From Chloroflexota bacterium (GTDB lineage: Bacteria; Vulcanimicrobiota; JAMCWD01): 64,000 bases of DNA. This document shows, one piece after another, positions 17,995 to 26,209 of this stretch. The stretch is from assembly GCA_023475345.1 (NCBI GenBank), contig JAMCWD010000004.1:1-64000 (forward strand), written 5' to 3'. Both the position numbers and the translations under genes were made by a program. A model generated the notes under the pieces. The model made no database searches, was not told where the DNA came from, and was given only the letters and a program-made list of their open reading frames with translations. Numbering within the stretch: the stretch's first letter is position 1; each line of letters opens with the position of its first letter.

Positions 17995-19632
17995 TTACAA
18001 CTGTTTTTTCTTATCAACCTTTAAAAATTCTTCAATACTTTTCCCCTGGTCGGGAAGAAACTGCCTGAATTCATAAGCCTCTTTGACACAACGGAGACCT
18101 TTTTCCTGCTCGCCGATATTCAGAAGAGCAAGTCCCAGATTTAATACTGTCATAGCATAATCAGCCGGGTATTCATCTTTCTTTCTGATTTCAAGCGCTT
18201 CATTAAAACAATCTATTGCCCTTCTTATATTGGCCGTTCTTTCCTCCGGGGTGGATGAAGGCAGGTCGCCGTAGGCAGTCCCCAGATTATTCCGGGCCAT
18301 GGCATATTCAACCGGATATTTATCCTTCTTGCAGATTTCAATTGCCGCGTTGTAGCAATCTATTGCCCTTCTTATATTGGCCGTTCTTTCCTTCGGAGTG
18401 GATGAAGGCAGGTCGCCGTAAGCATTCCCCAGATTATTCTGGGTCATGGCATATTGAACCGGGTATTCATCTTTATTGAGAATCTCAAGGGCTTCATTAA
18501 AACAATCTATTGCCTTTTCTACATTGCCTGATCTCTCCTCCGGGGTGGATGAAGGCAGGCGCATGTAGGCAGTCCCCAGGTTATTCTGTGTACCGGCATA
18601 ATCAACCGGGTATTCATCTTTATTGAGAATCTCAAGTGCTTCATTAAAACAATCTATTGCCTTTTCTACATTGCCTGATCTCTCCTCCGGGGTGGATGAA
18701 GGCAGGACGCTGTAGGCAGTCCCCAGATTATTCTGTGTCATGGCATATTGAACCGGGTATTCATCCTTCTTTCTGATTTCAAGCGCTTCATTAAAGCAAT
18801 CTATTGCCCTTCTTATATTGGCCGTTCTTTCCTCCGGGGTGGATGAAGGCAGATCCATGTAGGCAGTCCCCAGGTTATTCTGGGTACCGGCATAATCAAC
18901 CGGATATTCATCCTTCTTGAGAATCTCAAGGGCGGCTTTACAATTCTCCACAGCATGCCGTACATTTTCTCCTATTGCCTTTCCGTCAGAGGAAGGTCTA
19001 TGGAGGTATGTGATCCCTACGTTTGTCAGGGCGAAAGCTTCCCCTGCCCTGTCCCCGGCTTTTCGGGCTTCGCTGAGAGCCGCCCCGTAATATTCCGCCG
19101 CCTTAAGGTATTTCCGTAACTCATAGTAGCAATTGCCAATCTGGATATTGAGCGCGCCCCGCTTTTCATGGTCCGGTTCCAAATCCAGAGCCGCCATAAA
19201 AACATTTGCCGCCTCCTGAAATTTGCCTTTCTCAAGATATGCCCGCCCTTCCTCAAAATACTCCTTGACGCCTCTGGCTTTGGATTTTATCACCCCATCC
19301 TGGTAATCAACCGGGCTTATATTAACTATTGCTCCTTTCTCCGCATGTATGTTATATATGCTTACAGGCCCACTGTTCCTGGTAATTGCCTGTGCAGGGG
19401 AATCGGAACCTCTTGTTTCTACCTTGATAGAAGAAGTCGGCGGTGTTAATCTGTTTATCCCGAAAATTATTCCAAATATTATTATGAGTAAACTAAATAT
19501 ACTAATGATAACCTTGACAATGAGGGGTGGTAATATTTTTTCTCGCCAAATTTTTTTATCAAAGAGGTAGCTCTTGATAGACTTCAGCATCTTTTTGTTT
19601 GGTATGATTTTTTTAAAAGATTCAAAGCCCAT
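17995..19632 (-). CDS. Membrane-anchored TPR protein with near-identical repeats
   Basis: The 545-residue protein begins in the cytoplasm, has a single membrane helix (about 37-60), then tetratricopeptide repeats. Residues 261-505 are five head-to-tail copies of a 49-residue unit, LPSSTPEERxxNIxxAIDCF...YPVxYAMTQNNLGTAY, of kinesin-light-chain type; degenerate units flank them. The corresponding 147-base DNA repeats (18118-18852) are nearly identical, so the array is young or kept uniform by recombination. GGACAGGGGC precedes the ATG. It lies between two WD40 paralogues and the IS. The role is probably a protein-binding scaffold; no effector domain is attached. Confidence 0.85.
   Translation of the reverse strand: MGFESFKKIIPNKKMLKSIKSYLFDKKIWREKILPPLIVKVIISIFSLLIIIFGIIFGINRLTPPTSSIKVETRGSDSPAQAITRNSGPVSIYNIHAEKGAIVNISPVDYQDGVIKSKARGVKEYFEEGRAYLEKGKFQEAANVFMAALDLEPDHEKRGALNIQIGNCYYELRKYLKAAEYYGAALSEARKAGDRAGEAFALTNVGITYLHRPSSDGKAIGENVRHAVENCKAALEILKKDEYPVDYAGTQNNLGTAYMDLPSSTPEERTANIRRAIDCFNEALEIRKKDEYPVQYAMTQNNLGTAYSVLPSSTPEERSGNVEKAIDCFNEALEILNKDEYPVDYAGTQNNLGTAYMRLPSSTPEERSGNVEKAIDCFNEALEILNKDEYPVQYAMTQNNLGNAYGDLPSSTPKERTANIRRAIDCYNAAIEICKKDKYPVEYAMARNNLGTAYGDLPSSTPEERTANIRRAIDCFNEALEIRKKDEYPADYAMTVLNLGLALLNIGEQEKGLRCVKEAYEFRQFLPDQGKSIEEFLKVDKKKQL
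18118..18852 (-). repeat. Five tandem 147-base coding repeats
   Basis: Each unit starts at CTGCCTTCATCC on the minus strand (Leu-Pro-Ser-Ser) and encodes 49 residues. Units two and three of the array share the SGNVEKAIDCF variant; the others share TANIRRAIDC. The pattern suggests duplication of blocks rather than of single units. Confidence 0.85.
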
Positions 19633-19731
19633 TTTGCCCCTGTCCCTTCCCGTTTCAATCCAGTATTCAATACCACAATTTATATCATTATCCCTTTTTT
19701 ATGGGCAATTTAAGGCAACATAATATATACA

Positions 19732-19823
19732 AAAAATCAGTACTGTCCAATAAAAAATAACTTTTCACCCCCGGCCGCATTTAGTTTATTGCGGGTCGTC
19801 GAATATAGCCTGAAGCTTACATT
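19732..19823 (-). repeat. Interspersed element R1, full copy
   Basis: Read on the minus strand this goes AATGTAAGCTTCAGGC, CCCGCAATAAAC, GGGGGTGAAAAGTT, then TTTTTTATTGGACAGTACTG. The same blocks in the same order and nearly the same spacing occur at 61061-61155 on the plus strand, and the last block also at 1641-1677. Confidence 0.7.
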
Positions 19824-20100
19824 ACTGCACTGGATTCCCGCCTGCGCGGGAATGACGTCCTGTCAGTTTTTTCTTGTATATTGCAGTACAGAATTGCAGG
19901 CTTCAGTCTCAAACCCGCATGACAGCACAACAAATTCCCCCTTGAACTTTAGCCGTAACGAATCGAAATACTGAAATGTACGTACTTTACACTTTGGACA
20001 GGGAATGACGCGCTATAGCGTTTCGTATAGGTTCCTGCGAATGCGGAACAATCAACTCCGTCGTCATCCCCGCGAAAGCGGTTGTCTGAAAAAAAACATG
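19824..20100. repeat. Repeat-rich gap downstream of the second WD40 gene
   Basis: No gene is supported between 19633 and 20115. The gap contains the third GCACTGGATTCCCGCC / GCGGGAATGACG inverted-repeat copy (about 19829-19857), a CTTCAGTCTCAAACCCGCATGACAG module, TTGAACTTTAGCCGTAACGA (19942 on) and a further CGTCATCCCCGCGAAAGCGG remnant near 20060. Confidence 0.65.
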
Positions 20101-20115
20101 GATCGGCAAAAAAAT

Positions 20116-22014
20116 CTAAGGATTATCTCCGCCTCTGAGGTTATACAGGATCTTTTTTTTCATAACATCCCATATTTTCCAATAGCCGTCTTCGGAACAT
20201 GTTACAAGGTATTTTTTATCGGGAGAAAACGCAAGGGAGTTGATTTCCTGGGTATGTCCTTTCAATTTTGCATAAGGCTTCATGCCGGGCATTTTCCAGA
20301 TCATTACCAGCCCATCCCCCAGCCCCGCCGCGACAAGGCTCCCATCAGCGCTGACATCGACAGCCTTGACCACTACATCGCCAACCGAAATATCTTCAAT
20401 TATACGGCCGCTTTTGATATCGGCCGTCTTCAGCTTCCCGTCATCACATGCTATCAAAAGATCCCCCGATGGCAGAAATTTAACCGCCCACAACTCGTCC
20501 TTTCCCGATGAGCCTTCCTTATGATTCGAGAATTCAAATACGGGCCTCATATCGGCCAGATCCCATACAACAGCCGTTTCATCGATGGAGCATGCCGCCA
20601 GGAACTTCGAATCGGCGGAAAAATCAATCCCGAAAACCTGATCCTTAAACGCCGAAAACGAAGCCAGCAATCTGCCCGTCCCTGCGTCCCGGAGATTGAC
20701 TTTATTATCTTCGAAGCCTGCGGCTATGAATTTGCCGTCCGGAGAAATCGCTGTACAATGAATGTCGTCTTCCTGGCTTTCCAACTGCTTCTTCAGCCTG
20801 CCGGAGGACGCATCCCACAATTTAAGCTTCCCGTCCCATGATGCGGTGGCCAGAAATTTGCCGTCGCGGGAGAACGCCATGCCTTTAATATCGTCCTTGT
20901 GGCCGTCTATCCCGGAAACTATGTTGAACCCGGGCACTTTCCGGAAACGGATTTTTCCATCCTCGTCGCCGGTAACCAGGTATCCGCCTTTCGGCGTAAA
21001 TGCCACCGAAACCACATCATCCGACCTGCCCTTTATGTGCCTGACGAGTGAATATTTTTTCAGATCCCAGATTTTTATCGATGAATCTTCGGAGCCGGTG
21101 GCCAGGTATTTCCCGTCAGGCGAAAAGGCTACGCTGTTGACGATCATATCGTGGGCCTTGAACGATTTTATCAATTTATCATTGCCCGCGCTCCATATCT
21201 TCACGAGGCCGTCCGCCCCGGCCGTGGCTATGTATTTGCCGCCGGGGGAATATGTAAGGCTCCTGATATTTTCATCGTGTGCTTTTATTTTCTTTTCAAA
21301 TTTCAGGGAGCCGTTCGAAAAGGTGAAGAAGTCCAGTGTCCCTTCTTCCGTTACCGCCGCGACATATCTCCCATCGGGGGAAAACCGGAGCTTGTTTATC
21401 TTTCCGGGAAACTTCGTCTTGAAAATTTGCCTGTATTTAACCCCGTCCCACAGGCGGACCGTCATATCCTCCGATGCCGATGCGATATATTTCCCATCGG
21501 GGGACATGGCGATGGTGGTAACTTTCCCGTTGTGTCCCTTTAGTGTTGTAAGCAGTTCCCCGTTTTTTACATCCCATATTTTTATGGTTTTATCGTCGGA
21601 TGCCGAGGCAACCCTTTTGCCGTCGGAAAAAAAGAGCACGCCGGTTATCCAGCCCCCGTGCTCGCCCTGTGAAAAAGGGCTTTTCCTGCTTATAAATTTT
21701 ACAAATTTTCCTTCGCGCAGATCCCAAAGCCTGACGGTATTGTCGCATGAGCCGGAAACTATAAACCTGCTGTCGGGCGATATCGTTGTTGACATGACAT
21801 CGGCCCTGTGGCCCCGGAGGGTGCTTAAAAGCTTCCATGTGCCCGTGTCCCAGATCTTAATGGTGCTGTCCTCGGAACTCGAAACAAGATATTTCCCGTC
21901 GGGAGAAAATATCACGGAGCAGACATCGTTGGTATGTCCGGAAAAACCGGCGCCATAGATCCCCGATATCAGCAGCACAAAAAAAATAGTGATCAGAAAC
22001 AATGTTTTTTTCAT
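20116..22014 (-). CDS. Secreted WD40 repeat protein, copy 2
   Basis: This paralogue of the gene at 14233-16134 has about the same length and the same order of repeats (for example GHTNDVCSVIFSPDGK near the start and LKGHTQEINSLAFSPDKK near the end), diverged throughout. I place the start at the ATG at 22014 so that the protein opens with the signal peptide MKKTLFLITIFFVLLISGIYG; an in-frame ATG 45 bases upstream would spoil it. About fourteen WD repeats fill the mature protein. It is divergent from the next gene, with a shared upstream region of 150 bases. Confidence 0.85.
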   Translation of the reverse strand: MKKTLFLITIFFVLLISGIYGAGFSGHTNDVCSVIFSPDGKYLVSSSEDSTIKIWDTGTWKLLSTLRGHRADVMSTTISPDSRFIVSGSCDNTVRLWDLREGKFVKFISRKSPFSQGEHGGWITGVLFFSDGKRVASASDDKTIKIWDVKNGELLTTLKGHNGKVTTIAMSPDGKYIASASEDMTVRLWDGVKYRQIFKTKFPGKINKLRFSPDGRYVAAVTEEGTLDFFTFSNGSLKFEKKIKAHDENIRSLTYSPGGKYIATAGADGLVKIWSAGNDKLIKSFKAHDMIVNSVAFSPDGKYLATGSEDSSIKIWDLKKYSLVRHIKGRSDDVVSVAFTPKGGYLVTGDEDGKIRFRKVPGFNIVSGIDGHKDDIKGMAFSRDGKFLATASWDGKLKLWDASSGRLKKQLESQEDDIHCTAISPDGKFIAAGFEDNKVNLRDAGTGRLLASFSAFKDQVFGIDFSADSKFLAACSIDETAVVWDLADMRPVFEFSNHKEGSSGKDELWAVKFLPSGDLLIACDDGKLKTADIKSGRIIEDISVGDVVVKAVDVSADGSLVAAGLGDGLVMIWKMPGMKPYAKLKGHTQEINSLAFSPDKKYLVTCSEDGYWKIWDVMKKKILYNLRGGDNP

Positions 22015-22092
22015 ATAAACCAATCTTATCAGAAGATGAAAATACAATTCAACTCGCACGGCATTTTTTTAACATCTTTTTAACATTTTCAC

Positions 22093-22123
22093 TTGATATT
22101 TTTATTCCGGCACGTGCTATAAT
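22093..22123 (+). promoter_or_regulatory. Sigma-70-type promoter for the Vps62-like gene
   Basis: The minus-35 box is TTGATA (22093-22098) and the minus-10 box is TATAAT (22118-22123), preceded by TGC (extended minus 10). The spacer is 19 bases, a little long. Transcription would begin near 22130, giving a short leader to the ATG at 22169. Confidence 0.65.
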
Positions 22124-22168
22124 AAAAATTGGAAAGATGGCCGAAACTATCTTTTGAGAGGTATTGTT

Positions 22169-23308
22169 ATGAAGATTAATAAGATGGGCGGGGAGGAGAA
22201 CCTCCTCACAACTCAGCAAATCAAAAACGAGCCTGTCAAAAAGGCGGAGGGCGCTTCCGCCCCGGCTATAACAGACAGCGTATCGTTATCTTCCAAAAAG
22301 AGCCTCAAAACTTCAGATACTCCCGCACCGGAGCTTTCTATGGCGACAGAAGAAACCAGGGTATCGATACCCTGGAATGCGCCTCCTTACGGGAAATCCG
22401 AATATTATCAGCCCCACCTGGTAATGAGCAGCAAGAAACCGTGGTCGAAAGGGGAACGGCTTGCCCCCGTAAAGATGAACTTCGACGGGGACTGGAACAT
22501 CCTCAACAACAAGGAAAATTACAAGAAAGATTATTACGGCAACGATAAAGTAAACCAGATTTCCAAAGAACAGGGCACCGTTTACACCCACGAGATGTTC
22601 TCCGAGGTCAACGGGGAAAAATACAAAGTTTACCAGTACTGGTATTACTGGGCCGAAAACCCGTTTTACATAGATCAGCACGAGCACGACCTCCAGTACG
22701 TCCAGGTGTATGTAAAAGAAAACGGCCAGCCCAAATGGGTATTTACCAATTCCCACATGAACATCATCCCGTACCTTGCTTATGGGAAAAAGTCGGAAGA
22801 GGGAGATGTCAACATGGGGAAAGTCTGGGAGAATAGTGATCTTTACAACATGGAAAAATCCGGAGAGAAGGGGAGCGTCCCGGAGCAAGTCTGGGAGAAT
22901 GCTAACCTTTACGATATGGAAAGATCCGGAGAGGGAAATAACATCATTTACCGTCCCAGCCAGGTTAAGTGGAAAGGCTCCCACCCGGTGGTGTATGTGG
23001 CCCAGAACAGCCATGCGCTTGCGGCAAGCAAGAAAGACTTCGCAATTTACGATAAGACCAACAAGCCTTATGTATTCGAGGGGACGCTGCCCAATGTCGT
23101 TTCGCTGGATGATCCTAATGATAAAGACAACCCGTTCCCCGGCTACAAGGATGAGCACGGGCTTTTGAACAAGGACGGGGATCTGAAGCATCACGGCTTT
23201 TTCCAGAACCCGTTCGTCAAGGTGAAGGGCATACCGGACAGGGTTGCTTTCAAGGAAGGCGCCCATGCGGTATATCTGAGCGGCGGCAAGGCATTCCCCG
23301 AACCGTAG
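22169..23308 (+). CDS. Orphan protein with Vps62-like features, unusual N-terminal leader
   Basis: The 379-residue protein is acidic, rich in Tyr, Trp and Asn, and has no signal peptide. The centre (YWYYWAENPFYIDQHEHDLQ, then VQVYVKENGQPKWVFTNSHMN) recalls the His/Asp-rich core of Vps62/NPP1-like proteins. A repeated phrase VWENxxLYxMExSGE occurs twice (about residues 220-260), with an insertion between core halves. The N-terminal 50 residues (MKINKMGG...DSVSLSSKK) resemble a disordered leader and share a pattern with the subtilase at 59553. I chose the ATG at 22169 because GAGAGG lies seven bases upstream. It has its own promoter and terminator. The function is unknown. Confidence 0.6.
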   Translation: MKINKMGGEENLLTTQQIKNEPVKKAEGASAPAITDSVSLSSKKSLKTSDTPAPELSMATEETRVSIPWNAPPYGKSEYYQPHLVMSSKKPWSKGERLAPVKMNFDGDWNILNNKENYKKDYYGNDKVNQISKEQGTVYTHEMFSEVNGEKYKVYQYWYYWAENPFYIDQHEHDLQYVQVYVKENGQPKWVFTNSHMNIIPYLAYGKKSEEGDVNMGKVWENSDLYNMEKSGEKGSVPEQVWENANLYDMERSGEGNNIIYRPSQVKWKGSHPVVYVAQNSHALAASKKDFAIYDKTNKPYVFEGTLPNVVSLDDPNDKDNPFPGYKDEHGLLNKDGDLKHHGFFQNPFVKVKGIPDRVAFKEGAHAVYLSGGKAFPEP

Positions 23309-23338
23309 AGACAAATAGAATAAGGTTCCGAAAGCAAA

Positions 23339-23369
23339 ACAGGGGCGGTTTATACGCCCCTGTTTTTTT
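23339..23369. terminator. Bidirectional terminator between the Vps62-like gene and pnp
   Basis: ACAGGGGCG (23339-23347) pairs with CGCCCCTGT (23355-23363) around a seven-base loop. It is followed by seven T on the plus strand and by TTTTGCTTT on the minus strand, so it can end transcription of both converging genes. Confidence 0.9.
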
Positions 23370-23389
23370 GTTTATTTAAGGATTTATAG

Positions 23390-25633
23390 TTATCTCCTGT
23401 TGTATGGACGCCGCGATCCTCCCCCGCGGCCTCCGAACCCGCCGGATCTCGGCGGACGTGATTCCCTTTCGTCGGGGAGGTCTTCTTCGCCCGGCACGAG
23501 GCCGATCCTTGTAAGGCTGATTTTGCCTGTGGGATCGACTTCTTTTACACGGACAAGAACCTCGTCGTCCATCTTCAGCATGTCTTCCACTTTATCCACG
23601 TGGCGTTTGCTCATCTGCGAGATATGGAGGAGGCCGTCTCTCCCCGGGAATATTTCGACGACGGCGCCGAAGCTCATTATGCGGGTAACTTTCCCCATAT
23701 ATACTTCGCCGACTTCCACTTCCCGAGTTATCTCTTCGATAATCGTTTTTGCGGCTTCGACGGCCTTGGGGTCCACCCCCGCGATATAAACGGAGCCGTC
23801 CTGCTCGATATCGATCTTGACGCCTGTATCGGCGATGATCTTGTTTATCACTTTGCCGCCGGTGCCGATGACGTCCCTGATCTTTTCAGGGTCGATGTGG
23901 ATTGTTATTATCCGCGGAGCATAAGGCGACAGTTCAGCTCTCGGCTCTGAAAGGACAGAGTTCATGTGATCCAGGATGAAAAGACGTCCTTCCTTTGCCT
24001 GGTGGAGAGCCTTTTCCAGGATATCGTACGATATGCCTTTAACCTTGATATCCATCTGCAATGCGGTGATGCCGTCTTTTGTCCCGGCTACTTTGAAATC
24101 CATCTCGCCTAAAGCGTCTTCCACGCCCTGTATATCCGAAAGGATGACGTGCCTGTCGTCTTTCAGGATCAGTCCCATTGCTATACCGGCAACGGCTTTC
24201 TTAATAGGCACCCCTGCGTCCATCAGCGAGAGGCTGCTTGAACAGGTGCTTGCCATAGAAGTCGAGCCGTTCGATTCGAGCACTTCCGAAACGAGCCTCA
24301 GGGTATAAGGGAATTCTTCTTCCGAAGGAAGCACAGGTATGAGCGCCCTTTCAGCCAGCGCCCCGTGTCCTATCTCTCTGCGTCCGGGTCCCCTCATCGG
24401 GCGGACTTCTCCGACGCTGAAAGGCAGGAAGTCGTAATGGTGCATGTAACGTTTTGTCTCTTCTATCCCCAGCCCGTCGATTATCTGCTCGTCGGACAAG
24501 GTACCCAGCGTGGCTATATTCAGCACCTGGGTTTCCCCCCGGGTGAATAACGCTGAGCCGTGGGTCCTGGGGAGCAGTCCCACTTCAGAAGATAAAGGTC
24601 TGATCTCGGTCGGGGTCCTGCCGTCCGGCCTGACTCCTTCATCGACTATCATGGTCCTGAGCACTTCTTCGCCGATTTTTTTGATTATTACGGCGATGTC
24701 GTGTGATTTTTCCTCGGACATTATTTCCATTATGCGTTCTTTTTCAGAACCTTCAAGCTTCACGGCGGCGATGGCCAGGGCTTCTTTTTCAAGATCTTCG
24801 AAGGCTTTCTCGCGCTCGTGCTTGTCATGCATCCTCATGATTTCACGGATTTTCTCGGTCAGGTATTTTCTTGCGAATGCTTCCATGTCGAGGTCCGGGA
24901 CGGCAAGCGGGAATTCCCGCTTCTCTTTGCCGCATTTTTCACTCAGCTCCACGATCATTTCTATAATCTGCCTGTTGATATCCTGGGCAAGCTTGAAAGC
25001 TTCAAGCATGTCTTTTTCCGGGATCTCGTCCGAGCCTGCTTCCACCATCATGATATTGTCTTTAGTGCTGGCAAGTATGAGGTTGAGGTCGCTTTCACCC
25101 AACTGCTGATAAGTGGGATTGACGATAAGCTCACCGTTTATGCGGCCTATCCTTGACGCTGCTATCGGCTCCGGGAAAGGGATGTCCGATAAAGTGAGCG
25201 CTGCGGATGCGCCGATAAGCGCCGGTATGTCGGTATCGTTCTCGTTGTCGGAAGAAAGCGCCATGGCGACGACTTGAACGTCATGGCGGAAACCTTCAGG
25301 AAAAAGCGGCCGTATAGGCCGGTCGATAAGGCGCATCGTAAGGATGCTTTTTTCCGGGGGGCGGCCTTCACGCTTGAAAAAACCGCCGGGTATTTTGCCT
25401 CCCGCGTACATCTTCTCTTCGTAATCCACAAGCAACGGGAAGAAATCCGCTCCTTCCTTTGCTTTGTAGGCGGCCGTTGCCGTGCATAATACGACGGTAT
25501 CCGCATAAGAACAGATTACGGCGCCTCCCGACTGTTTTGCTACTTTTCCCGTTTGAAGAACCATCTTTCTGCCTGCAATTTCTCTTTCAACGGAAAAAAT
25601 TTTAGGCCGGGAATCGGATTTTACTGACTCCAT
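23390..25633 (-). CDS. pnp: Polyribonucleotide nucleotidyltransferase (PNPase)
   Basis: The 747-residue protein is a full-length PNPase. It has a first RNase PH domain, a helical linker, a second catalytic RNase PH domain containing FTRGETQ, ESNGSTSMA and MDAGVPIK, then KH (IIADTGVKIDIEQDG) and S1 (GAVVEIFPGRDGLLHIS) RNA-binding domains. The C-terminal tail is Gly/Arg-rich (GGFGGRGGGSRR). PNPase degrades RNA 3-prime to 5-prime using phosphate and is a degradosome partner. AAGGAG precedes the ATG. It lies downstream of rpsO in the classical rpsO-pnp arrangement. Confidence 0.97.
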   Translation of the reverse strand: MESVKSDSRPKIFSVEREIAGRKMVLQTGKVAKQSGGAVICSYADTVVLCTATAAYKAKEGADFFPLLVDYEEKMYAGGKIPGGFFKREGRPPEKSILTMRLIDRPIRPLFPEGFRHDVQVVAMALSSDNENDTDIPALIGASAALTLSDIPFPEPIAASRIGRINGELIVNPTYQQLGESDLNLILASTKDNIMMVEAGSDEIPEKDMLEAFKLAQDINRQIIEMIVELSEKCGKEKREFPLAVPDLDMEAFARKYLTEKIREIMRMHDKHEREKAFEDLEKEALAIAAVKLEGSEKERIMEIMSEEKSHDIAVIIKKIGEEVLRTMIVDEGVRPDGRTPTEIRPLSSEVGLLPRTHGSALFTRGETQVLNIATLGTLSDEQIIDGLGIEETKRYMHHYDFLPFSVGEVRPMRGPGRREIGHGALAERALIPVLPSEEEFPYTLRLVSEVLESNGSTSMASTCSSSLSLMDAGVPIKKAVAGIAMGLILKDDRHVILSDIQGVEDALGEMDFKVAGTKDGITALQMDIKVKGISYDILEKALHQAKEGRLFILDHMNSVLSEPRAELSPYAPRIITIHIDPEKIRDVIGTGGKVINKIIADTGVKIDIEQDGSVYIAGVDPKAVEAAKTIIEEITREVEVGEVYMGKVTRIMSFGAVVEIFPGRDGLLHISQMSKRHVDKVEDMLKMDDEVLVRVKEVDPTGKISLTRIGLVPGEEDLPDERESRPPRSGGFGGRGGGSRRPYNRR

Positions 25634-25741
25634 TTGTTTTGTCTCCTTTTAAAAATAATAGTATAAGAGAGCAAGCATGTCCCAAACAAGGGCAATATAG
25701 AACTAAGGGATTGAGCTCGTGCTGAAAATGTTGTAGTTTTA

Positions 25742-26005
25742 TTACTTGCGGAGATTGAGCTTCTCGATAATACCGCGATAGCGCGATATTTCTTTCTTTT
25801 TCAGGTAATTCAGCAGACGGCGTCTTTTGCCAACCATCATCAAAAGTCCGCGCCGGGAATGAAAATCCTTTTTGTGGGTTTTGAGATGTTCTGTTAAATG
25901 GTTGATTCTCTCCGTAAGGACCGCGATCTGAATTTCAGGACTGCCTGTGTCTTCATCGCTCCTTTTGTGTACATCGATAATCTCTTTTTTTGCTTCCTTG
26001 AGCAT
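25742..26005 (-). CDS. rpsO: 30S ribosomal protein S15
   Basis: The 87-residue product matches S15 across its length: [51 protein letters not shown]. It binds 16S rRNA near the platform and helps S6/S18 assembly. The start has AAGGAAG close by and AGGAGG slightly farther off. It is the first gene of rpsO-pnp and is driven by the promoter at 26128-26156, with a leader of about 115 bases that includes a stable small hairpin. S15 often represses its own mRNA, so leader control is plausible. Confidence 0.97.
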   Translation of the reverse strand: MLKEAKKEIIDVHKRSDEDTGSPEIQIAVLTERINHLTEHLKTHKKDFHSRRGLLMMVGKRRRLLNYLKKKEISRYRGIIEKLNLRK

Positions 26006-26056
26006 CTTCCTTTGGGCCTCCTTCTGGCTCCGTCGCAGGCTCTCTCATAAAAATAT

Positions 26057-26070
26057 CCGCCTCGCGGCGG
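26057..26070 (-). promoter_or_regulatory. GNRA-capped hairpin in the rpsO leader
   Basis: On the minus strand CCGCC-GCGA-GGCGG forms a five-pair GC stem with a GCGA tetraloop, about 50 bases before the S15 start codon. Ribosomal protein S15 represses its own mRNA in several phyla through differing leader structures. Whether this hairpin takes part is inference. Confidence 0.45.
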
Positions 26071-26127
26071 CTTCTGGCTAACCTGCGATTCCTCTTAAAT
26101 TCTTTACCTCTCTTTTATACAATGCAC

Positions 26128-26156
26128 ATAATAGCATATATCCCGGAGATTGTAAA
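26128..26156 (-). promoter_or_regulatory. Promoter of rpsO-pnp
   Basis: On the minus strand TTTACA (26151-26156) and TATTAT (26128-26133) are separated by exactly 17 bases, and TGC directly precedes the minus-10 box. Transcription would start near 26121. Confidence 0.75.
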
Positions 26157-26209
26157 CCACATAATAGATATTTTTTAGGCTTTCCCTTGTGGGAAACCCG
26201 AAAAAACGA

